The notes beneath the pieces were generated by a model. The model saw nothing but the letters and a program-made list of their open reading frames with translations. It did no database searches and had not been told where the DNA came from. The position numbers and the translations under genes were made by a program. This document shows positions 46,139 to 58,337 of a stretch of DNA of 64,000 nucleotides, piece after piece. The DNA comes from Rosa chinensis. Lineage: Eukaryota > Streptophyta > Magnoliopsida > Rosales > Rosaceae. The stretch lies in the NCBI RefSeq assembly GCF_002994745.2, contig NC_037093.1, positions 43,938,384 through 44,002,383 on the forward strand, in the 5' to 3' direction. How positions within the stretch are numbered: position 1 is the first letter of the stretch; every line of letters starts with the position of its first letter.

Positions 46139-46372
46139 TCAAAAACTTGATGCTCCCGCTATTTCCCACCAAGTCACGTCTCTGTTTTCACGGAGTGCTG
46201 CAACTGCACTCATTTCCTTCAAGCGGCCATTGATGACGATCAGCTTCTCCTCAAAGTACTGGAAGGACTTAATCACAACGCACAGAAAGCAGATACTACC
46301 GAAGACGAGGAGGGCAATCACTATGGGACTGTCAATTTTTGCTCTGAGGTTTACTAAAATCAGTCTTATCAA
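46139..46372 (-). pseudogene. fragment related to the adjacent membrane protein
   Basis: The minus-strand reading frame has a hydrophobic helix (IVIALLVFGSICFLCVVI) and then KLIVINGRLKEMSAVAALRE, parallel to KLVDLNRRLMDSDAIAALHG at the C-terminus of the gene at 46704-47826. Only the last helix and tail are present, so it looks like the remains of a tandem duplicate. Confidence 0.6.
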
Positions 46373-46703
46373 AACCCCTATGGAACTGTTCTGAATCGAA
46401 ATTTACCCTCATCGCTTGAGCTATTGTAATCATAATGCGAAAATTAACAGAATCAAATAGTATTGCTCTCCCTCTTCTCCGTGAAAGTAATGTCTCTGTT
46501 TTAAACCCCAAATCCCAAATCAAAACTAATGTATTACAAACTCAATCCAGCAGAGTAAACTTGAAAATTTGTCCTAATTTTTACAATATTATAACAAAAG
46601 CTAGCCTTCATTGGCTTTATAGATGTCCAAATTCCTTTTACTGGATCAACACGTGGCAACTATAGAATTGAAACAGGTACCTCAGTACCTCACTGCTATG
46701 GTT

Positions 46704-47826
46704 CTAGGGCATCTGGGCTTCATGCTCTGTCATGCGCCCGTCATTCCTGATGATCAGGTCCTTCAATGTCTGATAGGGACCATGAAGTGCTGCAATTGCG
46801 TCACTGTCCATCAAGCGGCGATTCAGATCAACCAGCTTCTGTTTCAATTCTCCAAAGTCTTGAACAAGATATGCTACTGCACTTTGGTAGAGTGTGTTCA
46901 GAGACCGGCAAGACTTACTCAGGAAGCATAAAAGGCAGATGCTCCATATGAAGAGTGCGATCCATCCGAAAGGTGAAATAAGGACGAGCAACTCTAAAAT
47001 CAGGGACAGACTTCCAAGTAAGAGGCTAATATTGTTCATCAGATCTTCGAAATCTGTATTATTGCGAGCAGCTAGGATTCCCATCACAACTAAAGAGACG
47101 ATGTAAAAGCATGTCTCAATAATGATGAGGTCCATCATCTCAGTGCCGTGGGGGGTCGCATATGTAGACACATTCGGAAACTTGAGTTGGAGGTAGACGC
47201 CTAAGACTCCGATGAGAGAAAACATGAATGCATGCAATGCCAGCAATATCATTATAGAATATCCCTGTGGAGCACTCTCCCCCCTTGTGCTGGTTTTATG
47301 AAAGAGAAATTAATCAAGTTAGAATTTTATTTATAACAATACTGATTAAACAAGACTGGGTCAGTAAGTTGATGGTCGATAAAAAGAAACTTAGAAGAAT
47401 AATGTTAGAAACAGAGCCCCCCTGTCCCAACTAGATGGGAATTTTAACTATGAGATATCAAGAAGAGAATTTTGGATTGTACGATCTTTGCTTCTAAAAA
47501 TATAATAGGATACCAAACAATACCATTGAAAACAAAGATACAAGTTGATAAAAAGGACTTTGACATCTCCCAAGAACCAGACCATTTTTCTTCACTATTT
47601 CTTAAGCTTTAGCAGAAATATACAAGTGACTACAATAACAAAAACTGAGATCCTTATTATTATGTGCCGAGGCTGCCTATAAGATTATTTTAGGAAAGTT
47701 TGACTTGATGAAAGTTTAACAAGACGCTAATGAATAGAACTTCGACTACAGAAAATTGAATTAAAGATTAATTTGTACTGACCTCCCAAGTCTTGCATTG
47801 GCATTCTGGTGGCCGGCACTCTCCAT
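46704..47826 (-). CDS. unidentified four-helix membrane protein
   Basis: Two exons: 47826-47783 (MESAGHQNANARLG) and 47283-46704, joined in phase through a Gly-Glu-Ser stretch, giving 207 aa. Hydrophobic segments lie at about residues 25-43 (IMILLALHAFMFSLIGVLG), 66-86 (IIIETCFYIVSLVVMGILAA), 95-116 (LLLGSLSLILELLVLI) and 115-135 (FGWIALFIWSICLLCFL). The C-terminal third is soluble, with QDFGELKQKLVDLNRRL that could form a short coiled coil. I do not recognise the family; the size and four spans recall small plant membrane proteins of unknown function. A broken paralogue lies just downstream. The frame is clean, which favours a real gene. Confidence 0.65.
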
Positions 47827-49573
47827 ATCTATGCTGTGGTTATATATGGTAGTGAGAAGATTAATCCAATTGGATGTACATCACTATTTCATAGTTGAAT
47901 TGCAGATTATATGAGAAATACTAAGCAGTTAAGGGGCAAAAATCTTTCCTAATCATCCCAGACAAAAAGATATAGAAAATGATGTTGGAAGCTCCCTGTT
48001 CCTACTATATGATATTCGATCCCCATGTTCTTCAATATGAGTAAGAACTTTTGTGTTTTAACGATGAAAATTAATCGTCCCTGATATGGGCAATTAAGAA
48101 GAGCTGCGTGTTACCTGGATCGCGGGTCGCTAAGGTACGGGAACGCGGTACGGGTACGCGGTACGCTAGCACTTATAATACGCGGTACGATAATTATATA
48201 CATATATTATTTATAAACTTGAACTTACCAATAAATTTATGGATTATTTAATATATTTATATAATGATTATTGTAAATAAATAATAATTAAAAAAGACAG
48301 AATAGGGAAACTATATCTTCCCAGTTCCCACAATACCAAAACTTCTATTTGTACATAACTCGCATATTTTTCTTTCTTTCATACTATCCCAACCTTTCTC
48401 CAGGAGTCTGAGCCCTAAGCCGCAAAAAGTAAAAGGCTATTGATGAGTCTTCCACTAAGGGCAATTCAGTTTCCTTTCTAACCTTGTTTAATTGAGATAT
48501 TGAGAAGTGAAGGAAAATAATCGAAACTGTACGATTGAATCATTATATTGGGAACGCTTCTACCAACGATCTGGATCTCGACCGTATTGCGTTCTGGGTC
48601 GTGCGATCCGGATCGCGGTACGGAAGCAAAACCAGCGAACCCGGTAACTCTCAAGAGCATACTGCAAGTTACCAAATTAAAGATGAGAGAAGAGGCAGAG
48701 CAACAAGAGTTGGGCATGATTTGTTTGCAGCAACTCTTGGTACAATCAGTCCCATTCTAGTTGAGAGCCACAAGTAGCTCTATTAGATTTATTGTACTTT
48801 TAAAATAAGCTATGAAAGTATGAATCCCTCAAATGTAAACAAAGAAAATAAAAATAACATACGAATTATCAACAAGAATACTTCAGATTAATTAATCAGA
48901 GATCATAACAGAAACCCCCTCTTCCATATTAATATTGAGCAGTAATAGATGTTTCAATTATTGTAAAAACACTGAGCATCAATCAATGACTAAGATTATT
49001 GGACAATAAGAGATGTTTCCATTTTTCTTGAGCAGAAATAGAAAGAGGTTTAAGAGCTAATTAGCTAATGTGTAGCAAAAGCAGAGCAACCCATATACAT
49101 GACTCAGTAATGTTAACAAGAAACCATAAAGATCAAGAGCAACATAGAAAAAGCAACTTGAGGAGTTTAACTTGAGAATGAGAACCAAAAGTTGCAAAAC
49201 CAAAGCAAATTAAAGAGTTTAATCTGTGCCAACCCTTGTGTAGGTGAAGAGTTAATTGCAGTTGTCTGCAATTCCAGACCTTTCCATCTCTCCTCACACT
49301 TCTGAAACCACAGCAAAACTTAGCCTAATACAGTAATATGGGACAATGGAGTTCTTTAAAGACTAAACTGGGGGTCTCACACTCTCACATGAGCAAGACA
49401 CAGTGAAGTGACGAAACTGCCTTTTGAGAGAAGAGGAAGACTTTTTTAGCGTAATACCGACAGCACATTCAGTACTGGATTTGCATCTACAATTAATTAT
49501 ACTTGTACACTTTCTGAATGGATCTTCCAGAACAGTGATTCGAATGTAGCAACTAGCAACCAATCCCTATCAA
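47827..49573. other. intergenic; cluster of CGCGGTACG words
   Basis: Around 48120-48195 the words cgcggtacg/gcgggtcgc repeat four to five times in otherwise AT-rich DNA, and a related cgatccggatcgcggtacgg occurs at about 48604-48623. The reading frames at 48478-48777 run through this repeat. No gene is supported in the rest. Confidence 0.5.
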
Positions 49574-49582
49574 CTTCAGTTT

Positions 49583-50865
49583 GAGTTTTTCTATTGGAAC
49601 CTTTAAATTTGCTCACTTGACCTCTATGCTTTTTACACTTCTTATCAAATTTTCAAATACTAAATTTACTCACTAAACCTCACTAAACTTCCTCAAATAA
49701 CCTCACTCATATAATTTGCAAACAAATTATTAATTATCTTTAAAATAAAAAATTTGGTCATTTCAATGATTTAATCACTCTATAAATCTTAACTAAATAT
49801 ACATTTCTTAATCAAACTTGAGTTTCAAAAATGAGAGTTTCTATTGGGACCTCCAAATCTGCTCACTTGACCTCACTCTATTATGAATTATTAAATGACA
49901 TACATAACCTACTATAAAATGACTATTAAGGACAATAATTATACCAAAAAAATTGTTATATTTATTTTCTCTAGACTTTCCAATTCAATAATATTAGATT
50001 GCATTCTTTATTATTTTCCCTATCTATTTTCATTTTCCAATTTCACTACATACTCATTAAAGCATTCATATATATTTAATAAGAAATAAAACTATGATTA
50101 AGATAAAAATGTATGATATGCATATTGAACGCATATTGGTCAGGGAGAACAAAATAAATTGTATTATAACCTAAATCTAAATCTATCCATTATATTTGCA
50201 AAAAGAAGAAGAAAAAAATAGAGCTAGCAAATAAAAATAAATAAATAAAATATTTGAATAATTAATCATGAGGTACAGAAAATAGAGAAACATTAAGTAA
50301 AAATGACTAATCTGTTTTTTTTTTTTTGCACAGCTAAAAAAGAAAAAGTAAATAAAAAATCACATAATAGTTCATGTTATTTTATTTTTATTAATTTTTA
50401 AAACTCAATACCTTGTGTTTGATTTTTTTTTATTGGATAAGAGATTTATGTTGTCTGATTAAGGAATGAAGATGGAATTAAGATTTATAGAGTAATTAAA
50501 TTATTGAAATGACTAAGTTTTTTATTATAAAGATCTTAGTTTATTTGTAAATTATATGAGTAAGGTTATTTGAGGAACTTTAGTGAGGTTTAATGAGTAA
50601 ATTTAGTATTTGAAAATTTGATAGGAGGTGTAAAAAGCATAGAGGTCAAGTGAGTAAATTTGGAGGTTCCAATAGAAAAACTCTTCAAAAATTAATGTCT
50701 AATCAATAAGAAAATGCCATGAACTATTATGTTTTTTTTTTCTTTTTCTATTTTAGCTGGCAAAAAAAAAATGAAGAAATCATTTTGTTTTTATTCTCAA
50801 AAAAAAAATCATTTGTTTTTTAATGTTTTTTTTTCTGTATTGTTTGTACCACATGATTAATTATT

Positions 50866-50896
<31 letters not shown>

Positions 50897-51281
50897 TTCC
50901 AAAATATAATGAATTGACTTAGATTTAGGTCATAAATCATAAGAGGATTTATTTTGTTTTCCCTCACCAATATGCGTTGAACATATATATCATACATTTT
51001 TATGTCACATGATCTTAATCATATTTTTAATTCTTATTAAATATATATGAATGCTTTAATGAGTATGGAGTGAAATTGGAAAATGAAAATATATAAGGAA
51101 AATAATAAGGGATACAATCTAATATTATTGAATTGGAAAGTCTACATAAAATAAATATAATATTTTTTAGTATAATTATTGTCCTTAATAGTCATTTTAT
51201 AGTAGGTTATATATGTCATTTAATAATTCATAATAGAGTGAGGTCAAGTGAGCAGATTTGGAGGTCCCAATAGAAACTCTC
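49583..51281. mobile_element. Mutator-like MITE, outer copy
   Basis: It begins gagtttttctattggaacct and ends with the inverse of gagagtttctattgggacct. The 9-bp target duplication CTTCAGTTT flanks it exactly (49574-49582 and 51282-51290), as expected for Mutator-like elements. Without the copy nested at 49833-50683 it is about 839 bp long. It has no coding sequence; AT-rich interior with several A and T runs. Confidence 0.93.
49833..50683. mobile_element. Mutator-like MITE, inner copy in opposite orientation
   Basis: The 851-bp copy begins gagagtttctattgggacct and ends ggttccaatagaaaaactc. It is flanked by the perfect 9-bp duplication TTCAAAAAT (49824-49832 and 50684-50692), which is part of the outer copy's own sequence. 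Its interior matches the outer copy inverted. It lacks the fold-back MITE present in the related element at 41383-43423. Confidence 0.95.
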
Positions 51282-51290
51282 CTTCAGTTT

Positions 51291-51675
51291 TCTTCCGCCA
51301 GGTCGGATGAGATATCATATTTAACATAGAGTCATAGATACTGTGAACCATGCCACATAGGTCCTAAACAATTAAACCATTTTACAAATGTGGCTTCAAT
51401 TTTCTGACTTCTTGGCTTGTTTTTACAGTGTCTAATGCTAAAAAATTTTAAGAGCATTTCCAATGGTACAGTCAAAATGAAGTGTGTCAAAATTTAAAGG
51501 CTAACGTGACAATGTTATTTTTTTTTTTCAACTTCTTCTCCGATAGATGTGTCAAATAATTCAATATTTGATTCTACACCTAAATTCACACACCTTTTAG
51601 ATTAAACTCATCCATAAGATTGTTTTAATATACACCCAAACCTATTAATTAGGTCTATCTAAAAATATAAAAAAA
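51291..51675. other. intergenic; possible MITE end
   Basis: aagagcatttccaatgg (about 51451) resembles a common plant MITE terminus, but no matching right end is seen. No gene. Confidence 0.4.
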
Positions 51676-51894
51676 GGGCTAATGATAAAATAGGTCATTT
51701 TAAAGTGTCTTATTATAATTCAGAATACATAAATATCCCTATGATAATTAAGGTCAGCTCTTTACAACCTACCACTAGAGTTAAATTTAATTACAAAAAC
51801 TGCCACTGGCAGCTCTCTCTCTCCCCCCTCCGGTTATCCAAGCCCATCTAAACCCTTATCTGAACCAAAATCGCTCTCTTTCTCTCTCCAATGG

Positions 51895-52075
51895 CGTCCA
51901 GTACGTCTCCGACCTCTGCATTGTCACCGCTGGGGCCACGACGAGTCCAGGCTCAACTTGCCACAGAGGAATGTCTCTCTCTTTCGCAAGATCATACCTC
52001 CGCTCGCAAGTACTCGCCGGAGACCATTTTGCTGATTGTGTCGAATCTGGTACTTTGCTGAGGTGATAATCCAGC
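51895..52075 (+). pseudogene. L-lactate dehydrogenase fragment
   Basis: Across three frames the plus strand gives SDLCIVTAGA, then ESRLNLPQRNVSLFRKIIPP, then KYSPETILLIVSN, consecutive blocks of plant L-lactate dehydrogenase around the nucleotide-binding domain. Small indels break the frame and nothing follows. It is a captured, non-functional piece. Confidence 0.8.
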
Positions 52076-52139
52076 CGATCATCCATCGGTTCGATTCGCA
52101 ACCATGTTCGAAGCACATGTAAGGCTCTTTCTGATTTTT

Positions 52140-53119
52140 GCTCTCTCAATTTTGATGGTTTAGCAATGAATTTGACTATCTGTGGTGCTTTGATTGTTGA
52201 AATTTGATGAAAGCCCCTTCGGCACTATCCTTGCTTGATTGTTATTGTTTATGTGATATCTCTCACAAATCTCACTCTTTCGCTTTATGAAGATCAAGTC
52301 GGCCTTGTCGATTGGTAAATTTCAATCTCGTATAGCTTAAGCGATTTTGATTTTCGATTCTTACTCGCTCGATTTCTCTAAATGAAATCGAAGTTGATTC
52401 TCTCCTTATCGAGCTTTGAATTTGATCATTTTGGAGTTGAATATCTGTTTTGTTTTGAATCCGAGATTGAATTCTATGAACTTCATTAAATATGCTTGGA
52501 ATTTGAAGTTGATTGGTTTGTTGCATTTTTCTATGAATCCGAGTTTGAAGCTTGAATTCAAAAATGTTAAAATATGTATGTGGTTCTTTCAAACCCTGTG
52601 AACGATTGGTTTGTTGCCTTTTTCTATCTATAAGAATATTGTTCCAAAAGCTTTTTCAATGGTTGCCTTTTGGACTTGCATTAGCTATTGATCACCAAGT
52701 AGGATCATCTAGGCTAGAAGATATTTAAGTAATATGAAGATAAAGAAACCAACTCCTCTCTCACAAAAAATGCCTCATGCAGATCCATTGGCTCTTCGAT
52801 TCCAATCCCTCCAATCTCCCAAATTTAGTAAAGGCTCCGACTCTCTCAATCTCTTCAAAATATTAATCCAAACTCGATCCATTTCTAAGTTTTTTTTCTT
52901 CTAGACTCATTGGCTTTGGCATGAAAACTCATAAAGAACGTTTCAAAGTTTCCAGGTTCTTGAACTAATGAACTACTGTTGCTGATTTGAAATTTTTATA
53001 ATTATGTTATTTGATGTTTCATGCCTTTTTCATAGTTGGAATGTGATATTTAATAGATTATATTGCATTGACATTCTATTGAATTGGCTTTGTGTTTGAT
53101 CTTATACACCGTAATGCAG
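52140..53119. other. interior of the composite, mostly unassigned
   Basis: AT-rich sequence between the LDH and DUF707 pieces. Some may be intronic DNA captured with the neighbouring fragments. No recognisable exon. Confidence 0.45.
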
Positions 53120-53738
53120 TTTTTGTCAAGTGGTTTTGTTGTGATGCTTTTTCATTATGATGGTAATGTTGATGAGTGGATGCAATTTCAATGGAATGAT
53201 CTTGTCATTTATGTGTCTGCAGTCAATCAAACAAAATGGTACACAAGACTTATCTTCATGCCTTCAATCATTTCATTTGTATTAGAAGTTGGCTTATTTT
53301 AGATGCGTTTCTTAGTGATAGCTTTCTTGATGCCTAGGTGGTTTGCAAAGCATTTCTTACATCCTGATGTAGTTGATCAATATAGTCGCATTCTTCTACG
53401 GGATGAGGACCTTGGAGTTGACAATTTCAATCCTCAACGGTTCTGTAGCTACATTTCCTTTTAGCAAAGTTAGGATGCTTGCTTGCATTTGAACTACTGT
53501 AAAAGTCTGTTGCTCAAGCTCTAAATTGTTCTTCTTCTACAACACTTCTAGGTATGTGTCCATTGTTCGAAAGGAAGGGCTTGAAATATCACAACCGGCA
53601 CTTGATTTTTTCAAGACAGAGGTGAACTACATGGAGAAACTTTCGAAAGAGGAGGGGATTCAGAAGAAACTCAGCAAGGATATTTTGCAATATAAAGCTC
53701 ATATAATCAAGATATTTGCGGAACATAGGCACAATTAG
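53120..53738 (+). pseudogene. DUF707 gene fragment with introns
   Basis: Three exons read in phase: 53120-53238 (FLSSGFVVMLFHYDGNVDEW, then IYVSAVNQTKW), 53338-53439 (WFAKHFLHPDVVDQYSRILL and DEDLGVDNFNP) and 53552-53738 (YVSIVRKEGLEISQPALD). The first two and a half match DUF707 proteins closely, with the LFLWDEDLG block altered to LLRDEDLG. After SQPALD the sequence departs from the family and ends in a lysine-rich tail with a stop. Both the N-terminal half and the C-terminal part of the gene are missing. Splice sites remain intact, so a transcript could be spliced, but the domain is incomplete. Confidence 0.82.
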
Positions 53739-53944
53739 ATCTCTACAGATTTAGAGTTTTAGAAATTTGCCTAGGGCTTAGGATGCAAGTCATTGGTGAA
53801 TTGTAAACTCCAGTTTATTAAATAAATTAGCTTTTTGTATCTTTTTATGATGTCACTGTTATATTTAGTTTTCCTTAATAAAACATTACTTTTATAGATG
53901 TTTTACTGCACATTCTAATTTTCGGCATCTTTTGAATTCAACAA

Positions 53945-55260
53945 GTCAATGTCACTGACCATTTCCAACTTTGATCACAAGTTAGTAGACAAGTCACTGA
54001 ACATGTCATTGGCAATTGCATATCACTTGCCAAGTTACTGTTATATTCATGTCACTGGTCAGGTCACATTGCATTTCACTGCAATACAAGTCACTGACCA
54101 AGTCACTGGCCAAGTCACATTGCATCATTGACCATGTCACTGTTATACACTTGTCACTGACCAAGTTACTGGCCAAGTCATGTTGCATTTATTCATAGTA
54201 ATCTCCTCAAGGGAAATCTTGATGAGGAGATATCCCCTCAAGACCAATATGAGTGAGGAGTAATCTCCTTAAGGAAAATCTGAATGATGAGATATCCCCT
54301 CAAGGAAAATTTGGGTGAGGAGTAAAATAATTCCCTAAAGGCTAATTTGTGTGAGAAGAAATCCTCTCAAGGCTAATATGAGTGAGGAGTAATCTTCTCA
54401 AGGGAAATCTGGGTGAGGAGATATCCCCTTAAAGAAAATTTGGGTGAAGAGTAAAGTAATTCCCTAAAGGCTAATCTGTGTGAGAATAAATCCTCTCAAA
54501 GCTAATATGGGTGAGGAGATATCCTTTAAAGAAAATTTGGGTAAGGAGTAAAGTAATTCCCTAAAGACGAATATGTGTGAGAAGAAATCCTCTCAAGGCT
54601 AATATGGGTGTGAGGAGAAATCACCTCAAAACTAATATGGGTGAGGAATAATCCTCTCGAGGTGAATATAGGTGAGTAGAAATCTCCTCGAGAGGAACCT
54701 GGGTGAGGAGCAAGAATTGAACCAATGACAAAGTCAGTGACATGTTCAATTACTTAGTCAGTTACATACATTGTAAGTGACATGGAAAGTGACATGATCA
54801 GTTACATGGTCAGTTACATGGTCAAGTCACTGTTAACCTCAAGTCATTGGCCAAGTTGCATGTCACTTACTATGTCACTGTAAACCCTTGGCAAAGTCAT
54901 TGTTAACCTCAAGTCACAGGCAAAGTCACTGACCATGTCGCTGTTAATTCTTGGTCAGGTTACTGGCCATGTCAATGGCTATGTAATTGATCAAGTTACT
55001 GACAAAGTCACTTACCATGTCACTTACCATGTCATTGTTATATACGTCACTGACCATGTAACTGTCAATTCCTGACCAAGTTACTGGCTATGCCACTGGC
55101 CAAGTTACTGACCATGTCAGTAATCATGTAACTCTCAAAATCACTGTCACTTACCAAGTCACTGTTATATCTATGTCACATTAGTTATGTGAAATGCGTC
55201 ACTGACCATGTCACTGTTATACACATGTCACTGACCAATTCACTGGCCAGTGAAGTTATC
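53945..55260. repeat. symmetric minisatellite: GTCAC arrays around a GAGGAG array
   Basis: Three zones: 53945-54190 repeats caagtcactgacc / catgtcactg; 54190-54715 repeats a unit of roughly 55-60 bp (gtgaggagtaatctcctcaa, gaaatctgggtgaggaga, tatcccctcaag) about eight to nine times; 54720-55260 returns to GTCAC words, first mainly as agtgacatg (inverted sense) and then as catgtcact. Copies are diverged. Reading frames here are repeat artefacts. Confidence 0.88.
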
Positions 55261-55502
55261 AGTCATCAGACTAATAACTTGTTGTATTGTCTAACCATCA
55301 GACTATGAACCTCTTCTAAGAATTTCTCACCTAAAGTTGGACAAATACTGTAAGATATATGTTCTAACAACTGCATTACATTCATTATACGTCAAACAAA
55401 AAAGTATATAACCACCAACAAAATTATGGTGTTTTCTCTCTTTATTCCATTTATAAAAATGCACTTGAGATACAAAAGTATTAGTAATACAACATCACTT
55501 TA

Positions 55503-57020
55503 TTCCACCTCAAATATGGCAGATTCCACTATAGACTTATGAGATTTTGCCTTCTCAAAGTTAATGGTTGCATCTTGCCTGCTTTTCACATCAACACTCT
55601 TTAGCTGAAGCATCTCCTTCCAGAGACTGAATGTTTTTATTCTATCAGATTCTCCACATGACTTTTCCCAATCTACGAGTGATTTAAGCACATTCACAAG
55701 ACACTGGCAAGGTCAAGGAAAAAGAGGTCATCCAGCAACCTGTGGTACCATCAATGAATATATAGCAGCAAGAAAGCATATGATGAACTAGCCAAAACTG
55801 AGAAGGAGTAAATCGTTAAACTTACCAGCCTTTATTGAAGTAGTCTGGGACGTAACAGCCATATTGGATCTGCATTTTGCATCCCTTGAGATATTCTGGA
55901 TAGAGTTGTAACCAAATGAAGAGTCAAAATACCTTGCACTATTAGATGTACAATAATACCATATTTGGAAAGTATGAAGAACATCATTGGGAAACAGTAG
56001 GTAAATTATACCATCCGCTCAAACAAGTTCAGTGCCTCAAGATCACAGTCATAGTTCACAAATATGTCAACAAGCATCTGAAGATCCTTGCAAACCTTTT
56101 CAACCATCCTGCAATCCCGCACCTCATTAGACGACCAGAAAAAGAAATTCAAAATCATAGTGATCACATTAGCCATGTGAAAACTGAGAGTGACATGTTC
56201 AAGATACTAGCAATGTGATAACCAGAAAAGGCAATACCTAAGGACACTCATTTTTTGGTTCATGGATAAATCCAAGCCATCCAGGGACTGGAGAACTATC
56301 AAAGGAAAGAAGATGCATATTTCACCCTGAATAAAAATTGTTGGCGTAAAGAACATAATATGTCAAGGTAATTTCTGTAACTATTTGTATAGATCATAGG
56401 CTCACCTTGAGACTTTCTCTAAACCGCAACAAAAGCACTAAAAAAAAATTCCAGTTGCATACTGCAGGAAGGAAACTAATGATCAGAGGCAAAAATCTCA
56501 TAGAATATTCTACCTAAATCCGATAAAGAATATATGTAAACCTGTAATATGATAGGGGACGGCGAAACTGAAGCTAGCAACAAAGCATATGATAGATTGA
56601 TAGGTATGCTTTCAGTGAATCAATAAAATGGAAGTTCCTAGTAAATGGATGACCAACTCCTTCTAACAAACCCTGAAAGACCAAGTAATAAATCATATTA
56701 TTCAAAAAACACTGAAAATAAGTGAAAGGAAAGCTCCTTATATAAGTCAATGAATAGGAAGTCTCTTCATGGATTATACATATCTTCCTTTCTCCATCCA
56801 TATTCTTAGAAAGAGGAAGCTCATACTTAATAAGTTCAAGAAATTACTTTTAAATAAAACTTTCAAGTTATTTAACAGTATTAGCTACTTTGTATGTAAG
56901 CATCTATCCATAAAAGCATGCACTTAAAATCACAAATAATCTTTAATATAACTGCAGAAGCTCAAGAGATAAAATCCTCGTCTTCAAAGTGACTTCATTG
57001 TTATCTTCCTTCATGCCCAT
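55503..57020 (-). pseudogene. ARF-GEF BIG-type fragment with at least seven exons
   Basis: In minus-strand order: 57020-56953 (MGMKEDNNEVTLKTRILSLE), 56672-56542 ([20 protein letters not shown], then, after a frame change, YALLLASVS), 56461-56406 (YATGIF.. FRESLK), 56326-56238 (FFPLIVLQSLDGL, NQKMSVLR), 56108-56012 ([20 protein letters not shown]), about 55895-55828 (GMQNADPNMAVTSQTTSIK) and 55705-55503 (LVNVLKSLVDWEKS, ending FEKAKSHKSIVESAIFE). These are consecutive pieces of the DCB/HUS region just before the Sec7 domain of plant BIG ARF-GEFs. The Sec7 domain is absent. The donor after the first exon is TT instead of GT and frameshifts occur in the second and third, so it is a decayed genomic capture. 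Confidence 0.88.
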
Positions 57021-58067
57021 CTGCAGACCAAGTTTTGAAATTCATATAGGAGGCTTCAAGTTGCTTAAATAACTCAACAATTAGAAGACAGTGTACAAAA
57101 CACAAACCACAAGTTTCAGAAAACCAGTAAAGCATCACATTGAACTATGGTCATACTCTCCAGGTCATTCCCTCTTTTAAAATAGCGCATCAGTTAGAAG
57201 CATTACAAATAAATGTGAAAGACTGGGTTTGTTAGGAATGCAAAAGAGAGATCTCAACGTATAATATCATATCCAAATCTGGTTATCTTTTTGCCATCTT
57301 CATGATGCACAACTTTGTGATTGGCTCCCACATTCATGGCCATTGAGCATTTGTTTGAACTTTATTCCTTCCAAAAATATATGGCTCCTACATTATGTCT
57401 ACAATAGCCTAGGGTTTACATACACTTCACATTAAGTTCCTGAACTACATACATAAACTGACAGGCATTAATAATCGTCACGCAAACACAAACACAAACC
57501 TCATAAGCATTCACGAAAGTTTCCACAGACTGAAGTAAGCTATGTATCGCTTCAGCTCTTTTTGCTTGTTCTCCAGCATAGTATTATCATACTGAAGGTA
57601 ACTAACCTTCACCAAACCAAAACAAACACAATCAGAAACCGAAAAACAGAGTCAATCTACAATCGCGGTCACTACTATTTCTCACAAGCATCTCATCAAA
57701 CACCTTATCTACACAAAAATCTATGCCTAATTAATTCGGCCTGAAATTCCTACAACCTCCGGCCATATTCTTCATCGGATTGCTTCATCGAAGTGTTCAT
57801 GATTCAAAACTACTCAAACCAAAGAAAATCGCATGAAGCTAAATCATCTAGACAAATTTTTCCAGATCAAACATGTTGCTTCATTTTCCTCTTTCACAGT
57901 TTCACAGAGAAGTTACCAATAATCATACAAAACACGAAGGAACAGCGAGACTAGTAAAAACGAAAACAAAAATTTCCGATGCGATTGAAGAAAGGATAAG
58001 AAGCACTCACAAATTACCGATAATGCAAAAACCAAGGCTCTGAATTTTTAGATCACCGCTCGATAAT

Positions 58068-58278
58068 CTACCCCCACTTGCACACCAGCGAGGTCGAGCT
58101 TCGGTCACCGTCCGACTGCAGGAACGAGAACACGTGCTCCAGCACCTCCTCAGGGGAACGACCACGTGCTCCATTTTCAACATTTTCCAAGCTCGAAATC
58201 GATTTCAAATCCAAACAACATCGTCCTGCTGAGTGAGGGCAGAGAAACAGAGAAGAAGAAGAAGAAGAATCATGCCAT

Positions 58279-58313
<35 letters not shown>

Positions 58314-58337
58314 GGGATAAAAAATAGTTCCGATCAA
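58068..58337 (-). pseudogene. TIR1/AFB-type F-box fragment
   Basis: The minus-strand frame ends SPEEVLEHVFSFLQSDGDRS with STSLVCKWG, matching the F-box of TIR1/AFB auxin receptors (PEEVLEHVFSF, then SLVCKSW). It stops where the leucine-rich repeats would begin. A GA microsatellite (58279-58312) and serine-rich leader precede it, as in a captured 5' region. It contains no ligand-binding part. Confidence 0.78.

Noticed and set aside
53945..55260. CRISPR-like alternation of repeats
   Set aside because: Repeats are diverged, spacers are not unique, and the DNA is clearly plant nuclear.
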